Assembly (NCBI GenBank): GCA_946902875.1
Contig: OX336340.1
Coordinates: forward strand, 6,469,739-6,533,738
Origin: Nematopogon swammerdamellus
Lineage: Eukaryota; Arthropoda; Insecta; Lepidoptera; Adelidae
Length of the DNA stretch: 64,000 nt
Reading direction: 5' to 3'
Every line of letters begins with the position of its first letter. Positions within the stretch are counted from its first letter, which is position 1. The position numbers and the translations under genes were made by a program. This document shows positions 9,731 to 20,547 of the stretch, piece by piece. A model generated the notes under the pieces. It saw only the letters and a list, made by a program, of their open reading frames with translations. It was not told where the DNA came from and made no database searches.

Positions 9731-10346
9731 ACTGTTGGAGGTTTCTTGGAGCAATAAATCATTTTCTGTTCTATTCTTTTTTTTACTGTGTGAGCCCTTT
9801 TAGTGCGGTGGGGGGTGTTAATCTGTATCAAAAACTACCTAAGTAGATTAAAAAAAAAACAACGGCGGGTTTGAATGCGAAGTTTGATGCGGGTTGGGCG
9901 TAGGTACTGGATGCCTTCAACTCAACAAAAGAAGTGCATAATGTTGATGGTATTTACAGTGTTTTCATTTTCAAGGTAAAGTAATATTGAAAAATTTAAA
10001 TCTTGTTTTCAATGTACAATGAAAGTTCAATCATAATATAAACTGTAGAGTGCTATTGGGAATCAAGGCCTTTGCAAAATTCAACATCTCAAGGAATCGA
10101 CAATCAAAACTTCCTAAGACTATTTTTTGCGAATTCAACCCACTGTGCGCGCTGCTGCCGCCGAGCCGGGGACCATCTCGCCATATCTCGACCTCCCCAC
10201 TGACTGACACGCGATGACAAGCTGACATACTGACGCAGCCGGTGCAGTCTGACGTGTTTCTGGCGCGGATCTGAAACGCTGATAGGAGCATGCAATCCGT
10301 TTTAGGCACATAATAAAGTTAACATGAATGGAGCCTGATCTAATAA
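9731..10346. other. Unassigned intergenic sequence
   Basis: No supported gene. The minus-strand reading frames at 10031-10309 have no recognisable domain. Confidence 0.4.
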
Positions 10347-10450
10347 GCTAACCTAACGGAACCTAGCCCAACTTAACCTAGTTTAACCTAACATAGCCTA
10401 ACCTAAACTAGCCTAAGTTTAACCTAAATTAACCTAACCTAACCTAACTA
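10347..10450 (+). repeat. Degenerate interstitial telomere-like tract
   Basis: Many CCTAAC/CCTAG/CTTAACCTA units with substitutions, in the same orientation as the telomeric tracts but about 3.6 kb further in. Probably a decayed telomeric segment. Confidence 0.8.
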
Positions 10451-10475
10451 ATTAGTCAAAAACGATTGATGATTA

Positions 10476-10519
10476 GTGATGTAGGTAGCCAACCGAATCG
10501 GTTTCCATAAAAAAAAAAA
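10476..10519 (+). mobile_element. SINE-B 3' end fragment
   Basis: GTAGCCAACCG...TTTCCATAAAA matches the last about 40 bp of SINE-B. Confidence 0.6.
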
Positions 10520-10544
10520 TTGAAACCCCCCTTAATTGTTCACT

Positions 10545-10716
10545 TTTTATTTTTTTTATTATTTGTTGTTATTTCCGCCAAAATAAAATATATTCTGTGA
10601 AAATTTAAACCGTCGAGCTATTACGGTTCCAAAGATACAGCCATCGGACAGACGGACAGACAGACGACGTTGTAGGCTTATTAATAGACTTCCGTACGGG
10701 GTACGGAAACCTAAAA
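10545..10716 (+). mobile_element. 'GTTCCGTAC' lepidopteran repeat, right-end fragment
   Basis: Contains CCGCCAAAATAA, TTCTGTGAAAATTT, TTACGGTTCC, GACGGACAGACAGAC and ends GGGGTACGGAAACCTA. This is the right half of a family whose left end is GGCCAAGTGCGAGTCGGACT; other copies are listed below. Confidence 0.65.
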
Positions 10717-12264
10717 ATGATGTTTCAGATCTTGGTCTCTTTGCCTAACTGCTTAACAGTTCTGAAATAAATTACATGTTCTATTTTGTCATCATCACTC
10801 TAGGCTCGGTTCTGTCGCCTCAGCGATATGTTGTGTAACATAGCGATGAAGTTTTTCATTATGTTGACAAATGGTTTGTTTTCTGACGCGGAGACAGACA
10901 CATTTACCTCGTCCTTGCCTAGCTGGCTAGAGCATTTACCAGGTAGATGACAAACAAAAATAAATAAAAAACATTACCCTCCTCTTTGCTTCGCGCAGTC
11001 GGGTAATAAACAAAGTAAATGTTCAATCACATTAATTACCTATTTTTACACCTAAACGTAGCCACTCGCCACCATAAGGAGAGTAAAAGTACCTCAGCTT
11101 TGCTGGAAGGGCCCACATTTCATTCTAAATAAGTTGTCAGATTCCATAAAAAAAAAAAATTATAATAATGCTTCTAGTTAGAATAAAAATACACGTACGT
11201 ACGAAAGGATTTTTTTAATATTTGGCGAATTTAATTATTACGTTTTCATATTAAAAATGTCTGATTGCATTTTAATTTTGCTTCAGTATTTTCATAAATT
11301 TTCGTTGATATTTTATTTCTAAATAAAGATGTTGCGTATACATTTTTATACAATCAAATTCATAGTTATTTCATTAGTTTTATAATAGTTATAAATTTGC
11401 ATTTTAATATTTTATTCAGATTAATTTAGTTTGAGATTAAATTTAATAATTATGTAATTGTTTCATATTATCTTCCCTTTTAAGTCGTTCATAAATTATT
11501 TCTAATTGAAATTAATAAGGAAAATTAGTATAAAATTTAATAAAGTCAATAATGTCTTATCAATCCATGTAAATAATTCTTAATAAATGGAGTCTAGTTC
11601 GAATTTCTCAACTTTATGGAATGGATTACATGATTTCACCTTGAAATTGGTCTCACTAAACGAAACCCGTAATTCTGACTGACGCATGAAATGCACAAAC
11701 ATTTATGCCAAAATAACAGAAATAATCGCGCGCGGGCCAGGCTGGCCTAGCCAAGGCAAAACAATTTCTAAAAAAAAAACAAGGGCTGGAAGCACAAGTG
11801 AACGCTAAGCGCGAAGTTCATCTGTGTGTGCCACATTATTCCCTGATCTCATGTGGGGCGGTATATTCCCTTTCGGGCTTTCGTGAGGTGGGCTTCAGTA
11901 ACTTAAACTATTGCCAGAGATTTGTACAATTGTACATAAAATTATTAGCTTGGCTTGGTTAGGACATCTATATATTTTTTATATAATAAGTATTTGAAAA
12001 TTATAACTACTATTGATAATAAAAAACGAAATAGTTACATACCTATGTAACTTATTTAGGTTATAGGTAGACAAAGACAAAACATTTCCATCAACAATGC
12101 GGTACATTAAAGCCGACTTACTTTAGTCGGCGTTTCGTCTCCCGCTCTTTTAGGCCCGTATACATAAAGAATTCTCAGGCCTGAGCAAGCACAACTGAGA
12201 AACCAAGCAACGACTAGACAATGTATGAAACTAGATTCTATAGAAACACAGTTTACTAAACATT
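10717..12264. other. Long unassigned AT-rich stretch
   Basis: No gene. SINE-tail-like TCAGATTCCATAAAAAA occurs at 11140-11158; 11780-11900 is GC-richer and unrecognised. Confidence 0.4.
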
Positions 12265-12392
12265 GTAATTTTTTTTCAAATACGAAAATACTTATTGGTA
12301 CACGCCGCCGGTTGGATTCGAATTTCGGACCTCTCGCAAGAGAATTCGACGCGACGTCCACTACACTCGGCGACCCACCGCCTATTATTGCG
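12265..12392 (-). mobile_element. tRNA-headed SINE (SINE-D-like), 5' part
   Basis: On the minus strand a tRNA-like head (GGCGGGTGGCCGAGTG A-box region; AATTCGAATCC B-box; GGCGTGTACCAATA) is followed by a TATTTGAAAAAAA segment as in the SINE-D copies at 29396 and 46515. Confidence 0.6.
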
Positions 12393-13077
12393 TATTATGG
12401 CGTATGATTGAAAAAATAATAATAATGGAACGCAGGTAGCAAGGAGGCGTTGACAACATGTGTACATGAATACGATAGAGTACGCTCGCCCAAGTAAGAT
12501 TTAAGAACGACTTCACTGAGTTGAGTGTAAGAAGCAACGTGAGTACGCTCTATGTATACAGGCCTTATTAGTCGTCTTTGTGTTAGTACCGCGTAACCGT
12601 AAACATTTATCGGTAACGTGTAATAGTGGTAAAAGTAATTTTCCTTTCTGACGTCACATCTAAATGAATTTCGTACGAAACAGTTAAATTTGTGCCTAAT
12701 TTTATTTTCTTCTTACGAAAAAGTACGAATTATTACAAATGAAAAAGTAATCGAAAGTTCGTTCATAGGCGTGTTCAATTTTTGGGGAATAATGTTCGGT
12801 TTCGTGCTGTATAAAATTCCCACAGCTCTAATTACTCAACACAGTGCCCACTTCGCCCGCTTTTTCTGCCCTCCATGTGACGGGCTGAAAAGCTTTCAGA
12901 CTGTAAAATCCGCATCAGACGGGTGGACTGCAAAAACAGCTGGCGAGCGCGTGCGTGGTTAGTTTGACGTTTGGCGCGTGTGGAAAAACTCAGCGGGCTT
13001 GCATTTTTAACTTTGCGAACGCTTACTAAAGCCTAAAAGCTTACTGTATTTTATACATGGGGCATATTTAATAAGTT
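12393..13077. other. Unassigned sequence
   Basis: Contains an open frame 12690-12962 (+) of 90 codons with no recognisable domain. No further support, so no gene is called. Confidence 0.35.
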
Positions 13078-13358
13078 AATGTCGTAAAAGGCGACAGGGA
13101 TAGACAGGACAAGGGATATGATTCCCTTCTTATATGACTAGGTGGTAGGGTTTAATCCGCCCGGGTTGGTACCACCGTACTGAATGAAAGGTCGGTCGAA
13201 ACGGCTATGTAAATAGTTTGTGTTTTCCGTCCAGTTCAGTGTAGCCGGCACGACCGAAGGGAGCACTGAAGTGGCACCAAGTTCACCCGGTGTTATGGGC
13301 TGACATCACGAATGTTGTAGATGATGTAGCCAACCGTGTCAGATTCCATAAAAAAAAA
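13078..13358 (+). mobile_element. SINE-B' copy, 5'-truncated
   Basis: Starts within the third-type head (ATGTCGTAAAAGGCGAC), runs through CTAGGTGGTAGGG, GGGTTGGTACCACCG and GTTATGGGCTGACATCAC, and ends TCCATAAAAAAAA. Confidence 0.85.
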
Positions 13359-13544
13359 GTCTCGGTTAACGCTTATCTTCTCATAAATCCTTTTGACGTA
13401 AATTACTTACATTTTCTGTTTGTATGAAATGGCTCTACAGGCTGGTATTTGTTTCTCCGTAGATGGTATAATCGAGACTGGAGAAATGAAATAAAGTACC
13501 TATACAGTTAAATTATGGCATACATAGACAGAAAATACTTTATT

Positions 13545-13715
13545 GCTCCAAGAAACAAGTACAGTCTCGGGTTTTTCAAGAAGGACGTGAATAGGCACCT
13601 GTCAGGCCGGCATAGCATTCGCAACCCTCGCATAGACCGAATGTCCATGGGCGTCGTTAGACACATTAAGGGTGGCTCGGCGTCACATGTTGCACTTTCT
13701 ATAAAAAAAAACATG
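13545..13715 (+). pseudogene. CR1/jockey-like LINE 3' end
   Basis: Encodes NKYSLGFFKKDVNRHLSGRH then SIRNPRI and a stop region followed by a short 3' UTR and A-rich end. Same family as 6970-7498 (minus) and 19998-20107 (minus). Confidence 0.65.
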
Positions 13716-13835
13716 GAGATAAAACAACAAAAATAAATAAAAAACAACAAGAAGAAGCACATTACAACATTTACACAAGGTACAAAGGCGGACTTATCCC
13801 TTACAGAGATTTCTTCTATTACTACTTAAATCTGA
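13716..13835 (+). mobile_element. LINE 3' UTR-like fragment
   Basis: A-rich start, then ACAAGGTACAAAGGCGGACT and TTACAGAGATTTCTTC, the counterpart of 9655-9730 on the other strand. Confidence 0.45.
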
Positions 13836-14130
13836 TACTGAACAACTTTTGGTATACCTACACATCGATTACCTACAGCTTTTTGTTTGGAGGTTAATTT
13901 GTTAATTCTTCACACATTTTTGGAATAGGTTTTATTCTGTATCTGTAAGTTTTGGAGCGAGATTACAAAATCACCTAGTACCATGACAATACCAGTTCTA
14001 TACGTTTCAACTCTATGCCCTAATATAGTCTAACCTACCTACATTCGGATCAAAGGAGCGATGCATGATACGAAATACCTACACCGTTGCTTTGTGACAC
14101 ACGATACTACGACTCGATATTCCGTATATA

Positions 14131-14535
14131 GCGGCGGGTGGCCGAGTGGTTTGGGCATCGGCTTCTCATGCGGGAGGTCCGAGGTTCGAATCCGGTCGGC
14201 GTGTACCAATGAGTTTTTTCTGACGAAAAAATTTACGTGCATACCTACACCCGCTGCTTCACCGTTCGGAACCGGTGTAAAACTGTAGGTCCCTTCCCTT
14301 GCCCCTTACTAGGTGGTAGGCTCAATTGTAGCCGACTGGGTTGGTACCACCGTACTGGATGTAAGATGGCCGCAAGCAACCTCGGTTGTGTTCTCCTCTA
14401 GTCCAGTATAGCCATCAATCCAGGGAAGTCTCCGGTATGGCACCTACCTTCTCGGAGGTGATATTGGCTGGTTAGAGCATTTGCTTTGGCCCCTCCGACT
14501 CAGCCACCCATACCGGATTACATAAAAAAAAAAAA
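14131..14535 (+). mobile_element. SINE-A copy, full length
   Basis: tRNA-derived head (TGGCCGAGTGG A box; GAGGTTCGAATCC B box), CGTGTACCA, then the shared SINE body (TACTAGGTGGTAGG; GGGTTGGTACCACCG), CTTCTCGGAGGTGATATTGG, and ACCCATACCGGATTACAT plus poly(A). RNA polymerase III would transcribe it from the internal A and B boxes. Confidence 0.88.
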
Positions 14536-14604
14536 TATCCGATCATAATACTCGGATTACATTCGCTTCAGTCACGGCTTCAGTAGATGCACTCTTACCC
14601 GTAA

Positions 14605-16647
14605 TCTATACATATAATAAAATCGTAAAGGTAAGAAAGTCTGTGCATTGAATGTATTCGGAAAAAAACTAACCAGGGTGGCTTAAAATGAGATACTGAA
14701 CATGTTAGAACAGTTTTTAAAATTTTTGTTTGTTTGTTTGTCTGTACGCGCATCACGCAAAAACCACTGAACGGAATTAGACGAAACTTTGTATAGTGGA
14801 AGTTTATATGCCGGAATAACATAATACACAAAAAAAATATCAAAAAATAAAAAAAAATATATTATTATCATTAACATTTAGAATCACGTCAGCCAAAGTA
14901 CAGCCTTCTTGACAGTTACATTGGCGACAGCTGGCCGGTGACGAATTATTTGATTCATGAAATGCAAAAAAAATAAAAATATCAAGTTAACAACGGAGAA
15001 CTGTCATATCGACGTCTTAGAGCTGGCCGGTGAAAAAATATTGTATTAATGGAAAAAAAATAATTGAAAGTTCACGTTTTGTCTATGTCATTGGTGCAAT
15101 TTATACTTCTGTTGCCTGCGACTTCGCTCGCGTGAAATTCGAATTTCAAAAGAAGAAAGTATGTGAAGGCCGGGACGAAGGCCGGGCTTCTTTCAGAAAG
15201 AAGAAAAACATTCTTGAAGAAAGTAAGTAACTAAAGCGAGGCCGAAGGCCGAGCTACGTTCAATAAATAATAAACCATTTCAAAGAAAATAAGTAATTAA
15301 GGGCGAGGCCGAAAGCCGAGCTGCGTTCAGGAAGAAGCTAAACCTTCTTCAAAAAACTAAGTAACTAGAGCGAGGCCGAAAGCCGAGCTTCATTCTGATA
15401 AATAATAAACCATCTCGAAGAAAGTAAGTAACTAAGGGCGAGGCCGAAGGCCGAGCTGGATCTATCCTGAAAGACGGCAAAGCCGTCCAGGCCGAGCTGC
15501 GTTCAGAAAGAAGTCAAACGTTCCTGAAGAAAGTAAGTAATTAGGGCGAGGCCGAAGGCCGAGCTCTGATCACGTAAACGATATTCTTCACGAAGAAATT
15601 TACCTAATGACGACGCCGATGGAGGAGCTGCGTATAGCTAAACCAAATACTTTCTCAAACAAAGTAACTAAGAGCGATGTCGAAGGCCGAACTACGTTAA
15701 AGTAAACAAAAAACCTTCTCGAAAAAATTAAGTGACTAAGAGCGAGGCTAAAGGCCGAGCTTCGTTCGCGTAAATGATATTATATTATATCGAAGAAAGC
15801 AAGTCATTAAGGGCGAGACCCGAGGGCGGAAGAGGATTAATTGTTTACCTGAACGCAGCTCGACCTTGGGCCTCGCCCAAAGCTACTGACTTTCTTCGAG
15901 AAGGTTCATCGTCTTCCTGAACGCAGTTCGGCCTTCGGCCTCGCACTTAGCTACTTACTTCTTCAAGAAGGTTTATCTTCTTCCAGACCGTAGCTCGGCC
16001 TTCGGCCTCGCTTAATTACTTACATTCATCGAGATGGTTTATTGTGTTCCAGGATGCAGCTGGGCCTTCGACCTCGCCGTTTGTTACTTACTTTATTTTA
16101 GAAAGTTTGCTAAACTTAAAAAGGTAAATTTAAAAAGGTAAACGACCTGAACGTAGCTCGCTCTTCGACCTCGCCCATAGTTACTGACTTTCTTTGAGAA
16201 CGTTTATCGTCTTACAGAACACAGCTCGGCCTTCGACCTCGCCTTTAGTCAATTACTTCTTCAAGAAGGTTTATCTTCTTCCTGAACGCAGCTCGGCCTT
16301 CGGCCTCGCCCATAGTTACTGACTTTCTTCGAGAAGGTTTATCGTCCTCCTGAACGAAGCTCGGCCTTCGGCCTCGCCCTTAGTTACTTACTTCTTCAAG
16401 AAGGTTTATCTTCTTCCGGGACGCAGCTCGGCCTTCGGCCTCGCCCTTAGTTACTTACTTTCATCGAGAAGGTTTATTGTCTTCCAGGATGCAGCTAGGC
16501 CTTCGACCTCGTCGTTTGTTACTTACTTTATTTGAGAAAGTTTGTCGTTTACCTGAACGCAGCTCTGCCTTCGGCCTAGCCCTTAGTTATATACATTCTT
16601 CTTTGAAATACGAATTTCACGCGAGCGAAGTCGCGGGCAACAGCTAG
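14605..16647 (+). mobile_element. Helitron-like element B
   Basis: TC start (TCTATACATATAATAAAAT), CTAG end, flanked by A and T. The 3' hairpin is CGCGA-GCGAAG-TCGCG. It has no ORF; the centre is two opposed minisatellite arrays (about 15160-15830 forward, 15840-16590 inverted) meeting near 15835. It ends two bases before element C. Confidence 0.68.
15160..16590. repeat. Opposed minisatellite arrays forming a 1.4-kb foldback in Helitron B
   Basis: About ten forward units (CGAGGCCGAAGGCCGAGCT) pass near 15840 into about eleven inverted units (AGCTCGGCCTTCGGCCTCG). Units are diverged, so pairing would be imperfect. Confidence 0.85.
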
Positions 16648-17159
16648 TATCTATACATATAATAAAATCGTAGAGGTAAGAAAGTCTGTACATTGAATGT
16701 ATTCGGAAAAAAACTAACCAGGGTGGCTTAAAATGAGATACTGAACATGTTAGAACAGTTTTTAAAATTTTTGTTTGTTTGTTTGTTTGTCTGTACGCGC
16801 ATCACGCAAAAACCACTGAACGGAATTAGACGAAACTTTGTATAGTGGCAGTTTATATGCCGGGTTAACATAATACGTAAAAAAAATTAACAAAAATAAA
16901 AAAAAAATAACAATTATAAACATTATTGCGCGTTTAAAATCACGTAGTCCAAAGTAAAGGTAAAAACAATTTTAAATGTCATGTTGACAACGGAGAACTG
17001 TCATCTCGACGTGAGCTGGCCGGTGACAAATTGTTTGATAAATAAAAATAATAATTGAAAGTCGAAGTTATGTCGCTGTCATTGGTGCAATAAAATTTAT
17101 ATATCTGTTGCCCGCGGCTTCGCTCGCGTGAAATTCGTATTTAAAAAAAAGAAAGTAAG

Positions 17160-17690
17160 TAACTAAAGACGGGCCCGAAGGCGGATCTGCGCTCACGTAA
17201 ACGATATTCTTTCTCGATGAAAGTAACTAAGGGCGAGGCGAAAGGCGGAGCTGATTTCAGGAAGAAGAAAAACATTCTTGAAGAAAATAAGTAACTAAGG
17301 GCGAGGCCGAAGGCCAAGCTCTATTCTGGAAGACCATAAACCTTCTCGAAGAAAGTAAGTAACTATGAGCGAGGCCGCAGGCCGAGCTGCGTTCAGGAAG
17401 AAGCTAAACCATCTTGAAGAAAGTAAGTAACTAAGGCGAGGCCGAAGGCCGAGCTACGTTCGGATAATTGAAAAACCATCTCGAAGAAAGCAAGTAACTA
17501 AGGGCGAGGCCGAAGGCCGAGCTGCGTTCAGGAAGAAGCTAAACCATCTTGAAGAAAGTAAGCAACTAAGGCGAGGCCGAAGGCCGAGCTACGTTCTGAC
17601 AAATGATAAAATATCTCGAAGAAAGCAAGTAACTAAGGGCGAGGCCGAAGGCCGAGCTGCGTTCAGGAAGAAGCTAAACCATCTCGAATA
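17160..17690 (+). repeat. Minisatellite array, forward arm of Helitron C
   Basis: About seven to eight units, matching 4905-5450. Confidence 0.85.
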
Positions 17691-17803
17691 AAGTTAATTA
17701 ATATTAAGATTGAGTTAATTTAATTTAAATTTTATTATAAAGTCCACGCTTCTAACGGCAAATATACCGTGCATCCTAGAACCTCGCGGTTATTCCCGGC
17801 TGG

Positions 17804-18202
17804 ATGGCAAGAGGCCCGATGCTAGAGACCTTAGTGCCATGGACTAAGGGTAGTTCTTTGATGTGGGACGCCACTTTTGTTCTCACATTGGCTCCAAGTC
17901 ACGTTAGGACATCTTCAAGAGCGGCTGGCGCGGCCGAGGCTGGGGCGGAGAGCCTCCAACGCAGCAAATATAGAAATATAATTCAAGATTTCGAATTTGT
18001 TGCGTTTGCGGTTGAAACCCTCGGTCCGTGGAGCAGTGAAGCCAAAAGAGGCTTGAGCTGGTTGACGCAACTGGTGTCCCGTCATCAAGGGCTTATGTAC
18101 TTCATTCAAAGGGTAAGCCTTGCCATCCAGCGGGGTAATGCCGCAAGTGCTCTAAGAACATTTGAAAATGCCCGTTTTGATAGTTATTTTAATGTTTGTT
18201 AG
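17804..18202 (+). CDS. 132-aa ORF in Helitron C; 'WDAT...AVETLG...QRVSLAIQRGNAAS' domain
   Basis: Intact version of the ORF in element A. Blocks in order: LETLVPWTKGSSLMWDATFV (res 8-27), LAPSHVRTSS (29-38), AGAAEAGAESLQRSKYRN (41-58), FEFVAFAVETLGPW (63-76), FIQRVSLAIQRGNAASALRT (99-118). The order fits the tail found after RT domains in many invertebrate element proteins, as I recall them. Its N-terminal partner is missing (TAG eight codons upstream), so it looks like a captured gene end. Unknown role; the frame is kept in two independent insertions. Related fragments: 45640-45860 and 50894-51095. Confidence 0.5.
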   Translation: MARGPMLETLVPWTKGSSLMWDATFVLTLAPSHVRTSSRAAGAAEAGAESLQRSKYRNIIQDFEFVAFAVETLGPWSSEAKRGLSWLTQLVSRHQGLMYFIQRVSLAIQRGNAASALRTFENARFDSYFNVC

Positions 18203-18294
18203 GTAGGTTTAATTCTTTAGTTATTAATATTACTTTTTTATTTATATGAAATAAATAGATTGAGTAAACGATATTATATTCCATCGAAGAAAGG

Positions 18295-18600
18295 AAGTCT
18301 TTAAGGGCGAGGCCCGAAGGCGGAAGAGGGTTTTTGGTTTACCTGAACGCAGCTCGGCCTTCGGCCTCGCACTTAGTTCCTTCCTTTCTTCCAGAAGGTT
18401 TGTCGTCTTCCTGAACGCAGCTCGACCTTCGGCCTCGCCCTTACTTACTTCCTTTATTTGAGAAAGGTTTATCGTTTACCTGAAAGCAGCTCGGCCTTCG
18501 GCCTCGCCCTAAGTTAGTTACTTTCTTTAAGAAGGTTTATCGATTACCTGAACGCAGCTCGGCCTTCGGCCTCGCCCTTAGTTACTTAAATTCTTCTTTG
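18295..18600 (-). repeat. Minisatellite array, inverted arm of Helitron C
   Basis: Four to five inverted units (CAGCTCGGCCTTCGGCCTCG), one more than in element A. Confidence 0.85.
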
Positions 18601-18825
18601 GAATACGAATTTCACGCGAGCGGAGCCGCGGGCTCAGCTAGTATAATAATATAATAATACGCGACTTCCAGTCGGAGTACCTTCAAACGTTGCGGTTTTT
18701 TTCGTGGGCGGAATTCGTTAGGTAAGGTAGAAAAAAATTTGGTTCCAGCTTTGAGGAAATATTATATAGAGCCAGCGCTCCGAAGAAATATAGCTGCTAA
18801 ATATGTTCGAGCGGCTGAGGTATGG

Positions 18826-18965
18826 GGTAAGGTAGCGGGGAGGCGGAGCGCATAGCCGAGCGGAAGAGGGGAGCGCGCGCGGGGCGGGAAGCGTGTGGGA
18901 GACGGGCTGGCGGCCGGTATTGTGGGCTCGCGGGGGGCGGGAAGCTTGCGGGAGAGAGGCAAGGG
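18826..18965. other. GC-rich segment, possible promoter-like DNA
   Basis: About 140 bp rich in G and CpG (GGGGCGGGAAG occurs twice, GCGGGGGGCGGGAAG once) in otherwise AT-rich sequence, followed by mixed-composition DNA to about 19200. No ORF with a recognisable domain. Confidence 0.35.
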
Positions 18966-19340
18966 GTAGGGAGAACGATCGCACTCGTGCGTCGTCGGTG
19001 TGCGTGTGCATATTGTCTTTTCATTCTAACACTTCATCGCCAGATTCGCCATCGCACCTTCGCATCGACGAAGATGTGTAAATGTATTAGTTTAAAGTAG
19101 GCGAGGCGCGATCGCAGCAGGCAGGCGACGACTGCGCGCTGCGGCCTCTCGCGCTCGACTAAGAGACTTGATGATCGTGAACCGCAACTAGGTGGAACAT
19201 GTGAGCTAGCCGAGTGATTGATCTAGTACGTAATATATCTTTGGGTTCCAGCTTGGTGACAAAGTTAATCATATAAAGAAGGGCATATCTTTACTTTTAT
19301 TTAGAAGTATATAATGAGCCTTATCCCAACATTCTTCATT
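18966..19340. other. Unassigned moderately GC-rich sequence
   Basis: Includes CGCATCGACGAAGATGTGTAAATG at 19061-19084 and GCGAGGCGCGATCGCAGCAG. Could be a host exon/promoter remnant; nothing confirms it. Confidence 0.3.
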
Positions 19341-19446
19341 CGCCCTTTAAGCACGGCATCGTGTCTATATCCCTTAGTCGCTTTTTACGACATGCACGGG
19401 GAGAGATGCAATGGGGATATTATTTTTAAGTACCGGCCCCACGCGG
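19341..19446 (-). mobile_element. SINE-C fragment (head half)
   Basis: GCCCTTTAAGCACGGCATC, TTAGTCGCTTTTTACGACAT and ACCGGCCCCAC match the 5' portion of SINE-C on the minus strand. Confidence 0.8.
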
Positions 19447-19997
19447 TACGGTAAATACAGTATGACATTAAGTACAATTATGAATATTAAATTACATAGG
19501 TACAACTTAAATCAAATTATTTAAATGTAAAAGTCCAGACCTTATTCAACAAGCAGAAAGGCCTGAAGTGCCTCAATGAACTGAGTTTACTCAGAAATAG
19601 GCAAAAAGAGGAAAGGAACTTCTATATTTGAAAATAAGTGACAATCAATTCCAGCTTTTCTTTTCATAAAACCCGCCACGCGCAGAGCAAGAACCGCAAT
19701 ATAGTGCGGGTCGGGCAGTGCCGCGGACCCAGAGGAAATACGGATAAAATGTGGGGGTAAAATAACGCTCACATTCATAGAGGCCACCGAAGCGAGGCTC
19801 GATTGATCAGGCACTACTCAAAATACACTCTGGAACTTTGGTGTATTCATAGGAACAAATTGGCTTTTCGCATCGACGAGTCGGGCGACCGATGGTGAAA
19901 TTAGCTTAGAATTTAGTAACGATGTCGGTCAAGTTGTGACATTAGCATATATACGGCAGTTTGCACATACCGCGTAAATGTTATACTATCTATGACT
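19447..19997. other. Sequence with a 75-codon minus-strand ORF of unknown nature
   Basis: 19587-19814 (-) reads without stop and includes LPDPHYIAVLALRVAGFMKR. I do not recognise a family. Could be an element-derived fragment or chance. Confidence 0.3.
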
Positions 19998-20107
19998 ATT
20001 TTTTTATTGAAAGCGCGATATGTGGCACCGTGCCATCCATGAGGTGTCTAACGACGCCCATGGACATTCAGTCGTGTGAGGGGATTGCGAATGCCATGCC
20101 GGCCTGA
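19998..20107 (-). mobile_element. CR1/jockey-like LINE 3' UTR fragment
   Basis: TTTTTTTATTGAAAGCGC, GGTGTCTAACGACGCCCATG and GCGAATGCCATGCCGGCCTG match 6970-7075 (same strand) and 13600-13712 (opposite strand). Confidence 0.7.
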
Positions 20108-20186
20108 AAATAATACATAATCAAAAGAAATACTTGACATAAACTAAACCATCATTTATAGGTACCTATACTATAAATGATAAAAT

Positions 20187-20352
20187 AGTACACACCAGTA
20201 AATAATGTACATTGAGCTTTAGAAATACAATCCTTTTGTAGAGCGTCGTCCCAGTCGCACGAACTCGCACGTCTATGTGCGACAGGGACGACGCTCTACA
20301 ACCGGATTGTCTCTTTCTAAAGCCCGATGTACATTATTTACTGCCGCGTACT
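20187..20352. mobile_element. Foldback MITE, 166 bp, nearly whole-length hairpin
   Basis: AGTACACACCAGTAAATAAT at the left mirrors ATTATTTACTGCCGCGTACT at the right, and pairing continues through GTAGAGCGTCGTCCC / GGGACGACGCTCTAC to a loop near 20255-20270. Arms of about 70 nt. No target duplication could be fixed with confidence. Confidence 0.8.
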
Positions 20353-20547
20353 ACTGACCTACCTATCAACTAAGAATATAAACTAAACTGGCCCAAAAGC
20401 GTCCTGTTCATCCGGTCCTTATAATTAATATGGCTGGAATTTATTTTCGTTAATTTTTTCTAATTATATTATATGTAAAATGAACAGAATAATTTGTAAG
20501 TACACGATATTACGTAAATCGATACATAGATTAAATTACAAATAAAA

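Larger units (their letters stand above)
16650..18641 (+). mobile_element. Helitron-like element C
   Basis: Same termini as elements A and B, preceded by A and followed by T, ending GGGCTCAGCTAG. Nearly identical to element A along its length, with a slightly longer inverted arm and an ORF longer by 21 nt. Head-to-tail with element B with only 'TA' between them. Confidence 0.7.

Noticed and set aside
12107..12361. 84-codon minus-strand frame
   Set aside because: Mostly a translated tRNA-derived SINE head.
14131..14210. A functional tRNA gene
   Set aside because: The tRNA-like fold continues directly into a SINE body and poly(A), and the same unit is repeated at 34431, 37848 and 54515.
15160..16590. 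A CRISPR-like repeat/spacer array
   Set aside because: Units of about 65 bp are diverged along their whole length with no unique spacers, flip orientation midway, and lie in a eukaryotic Helitron-like element.
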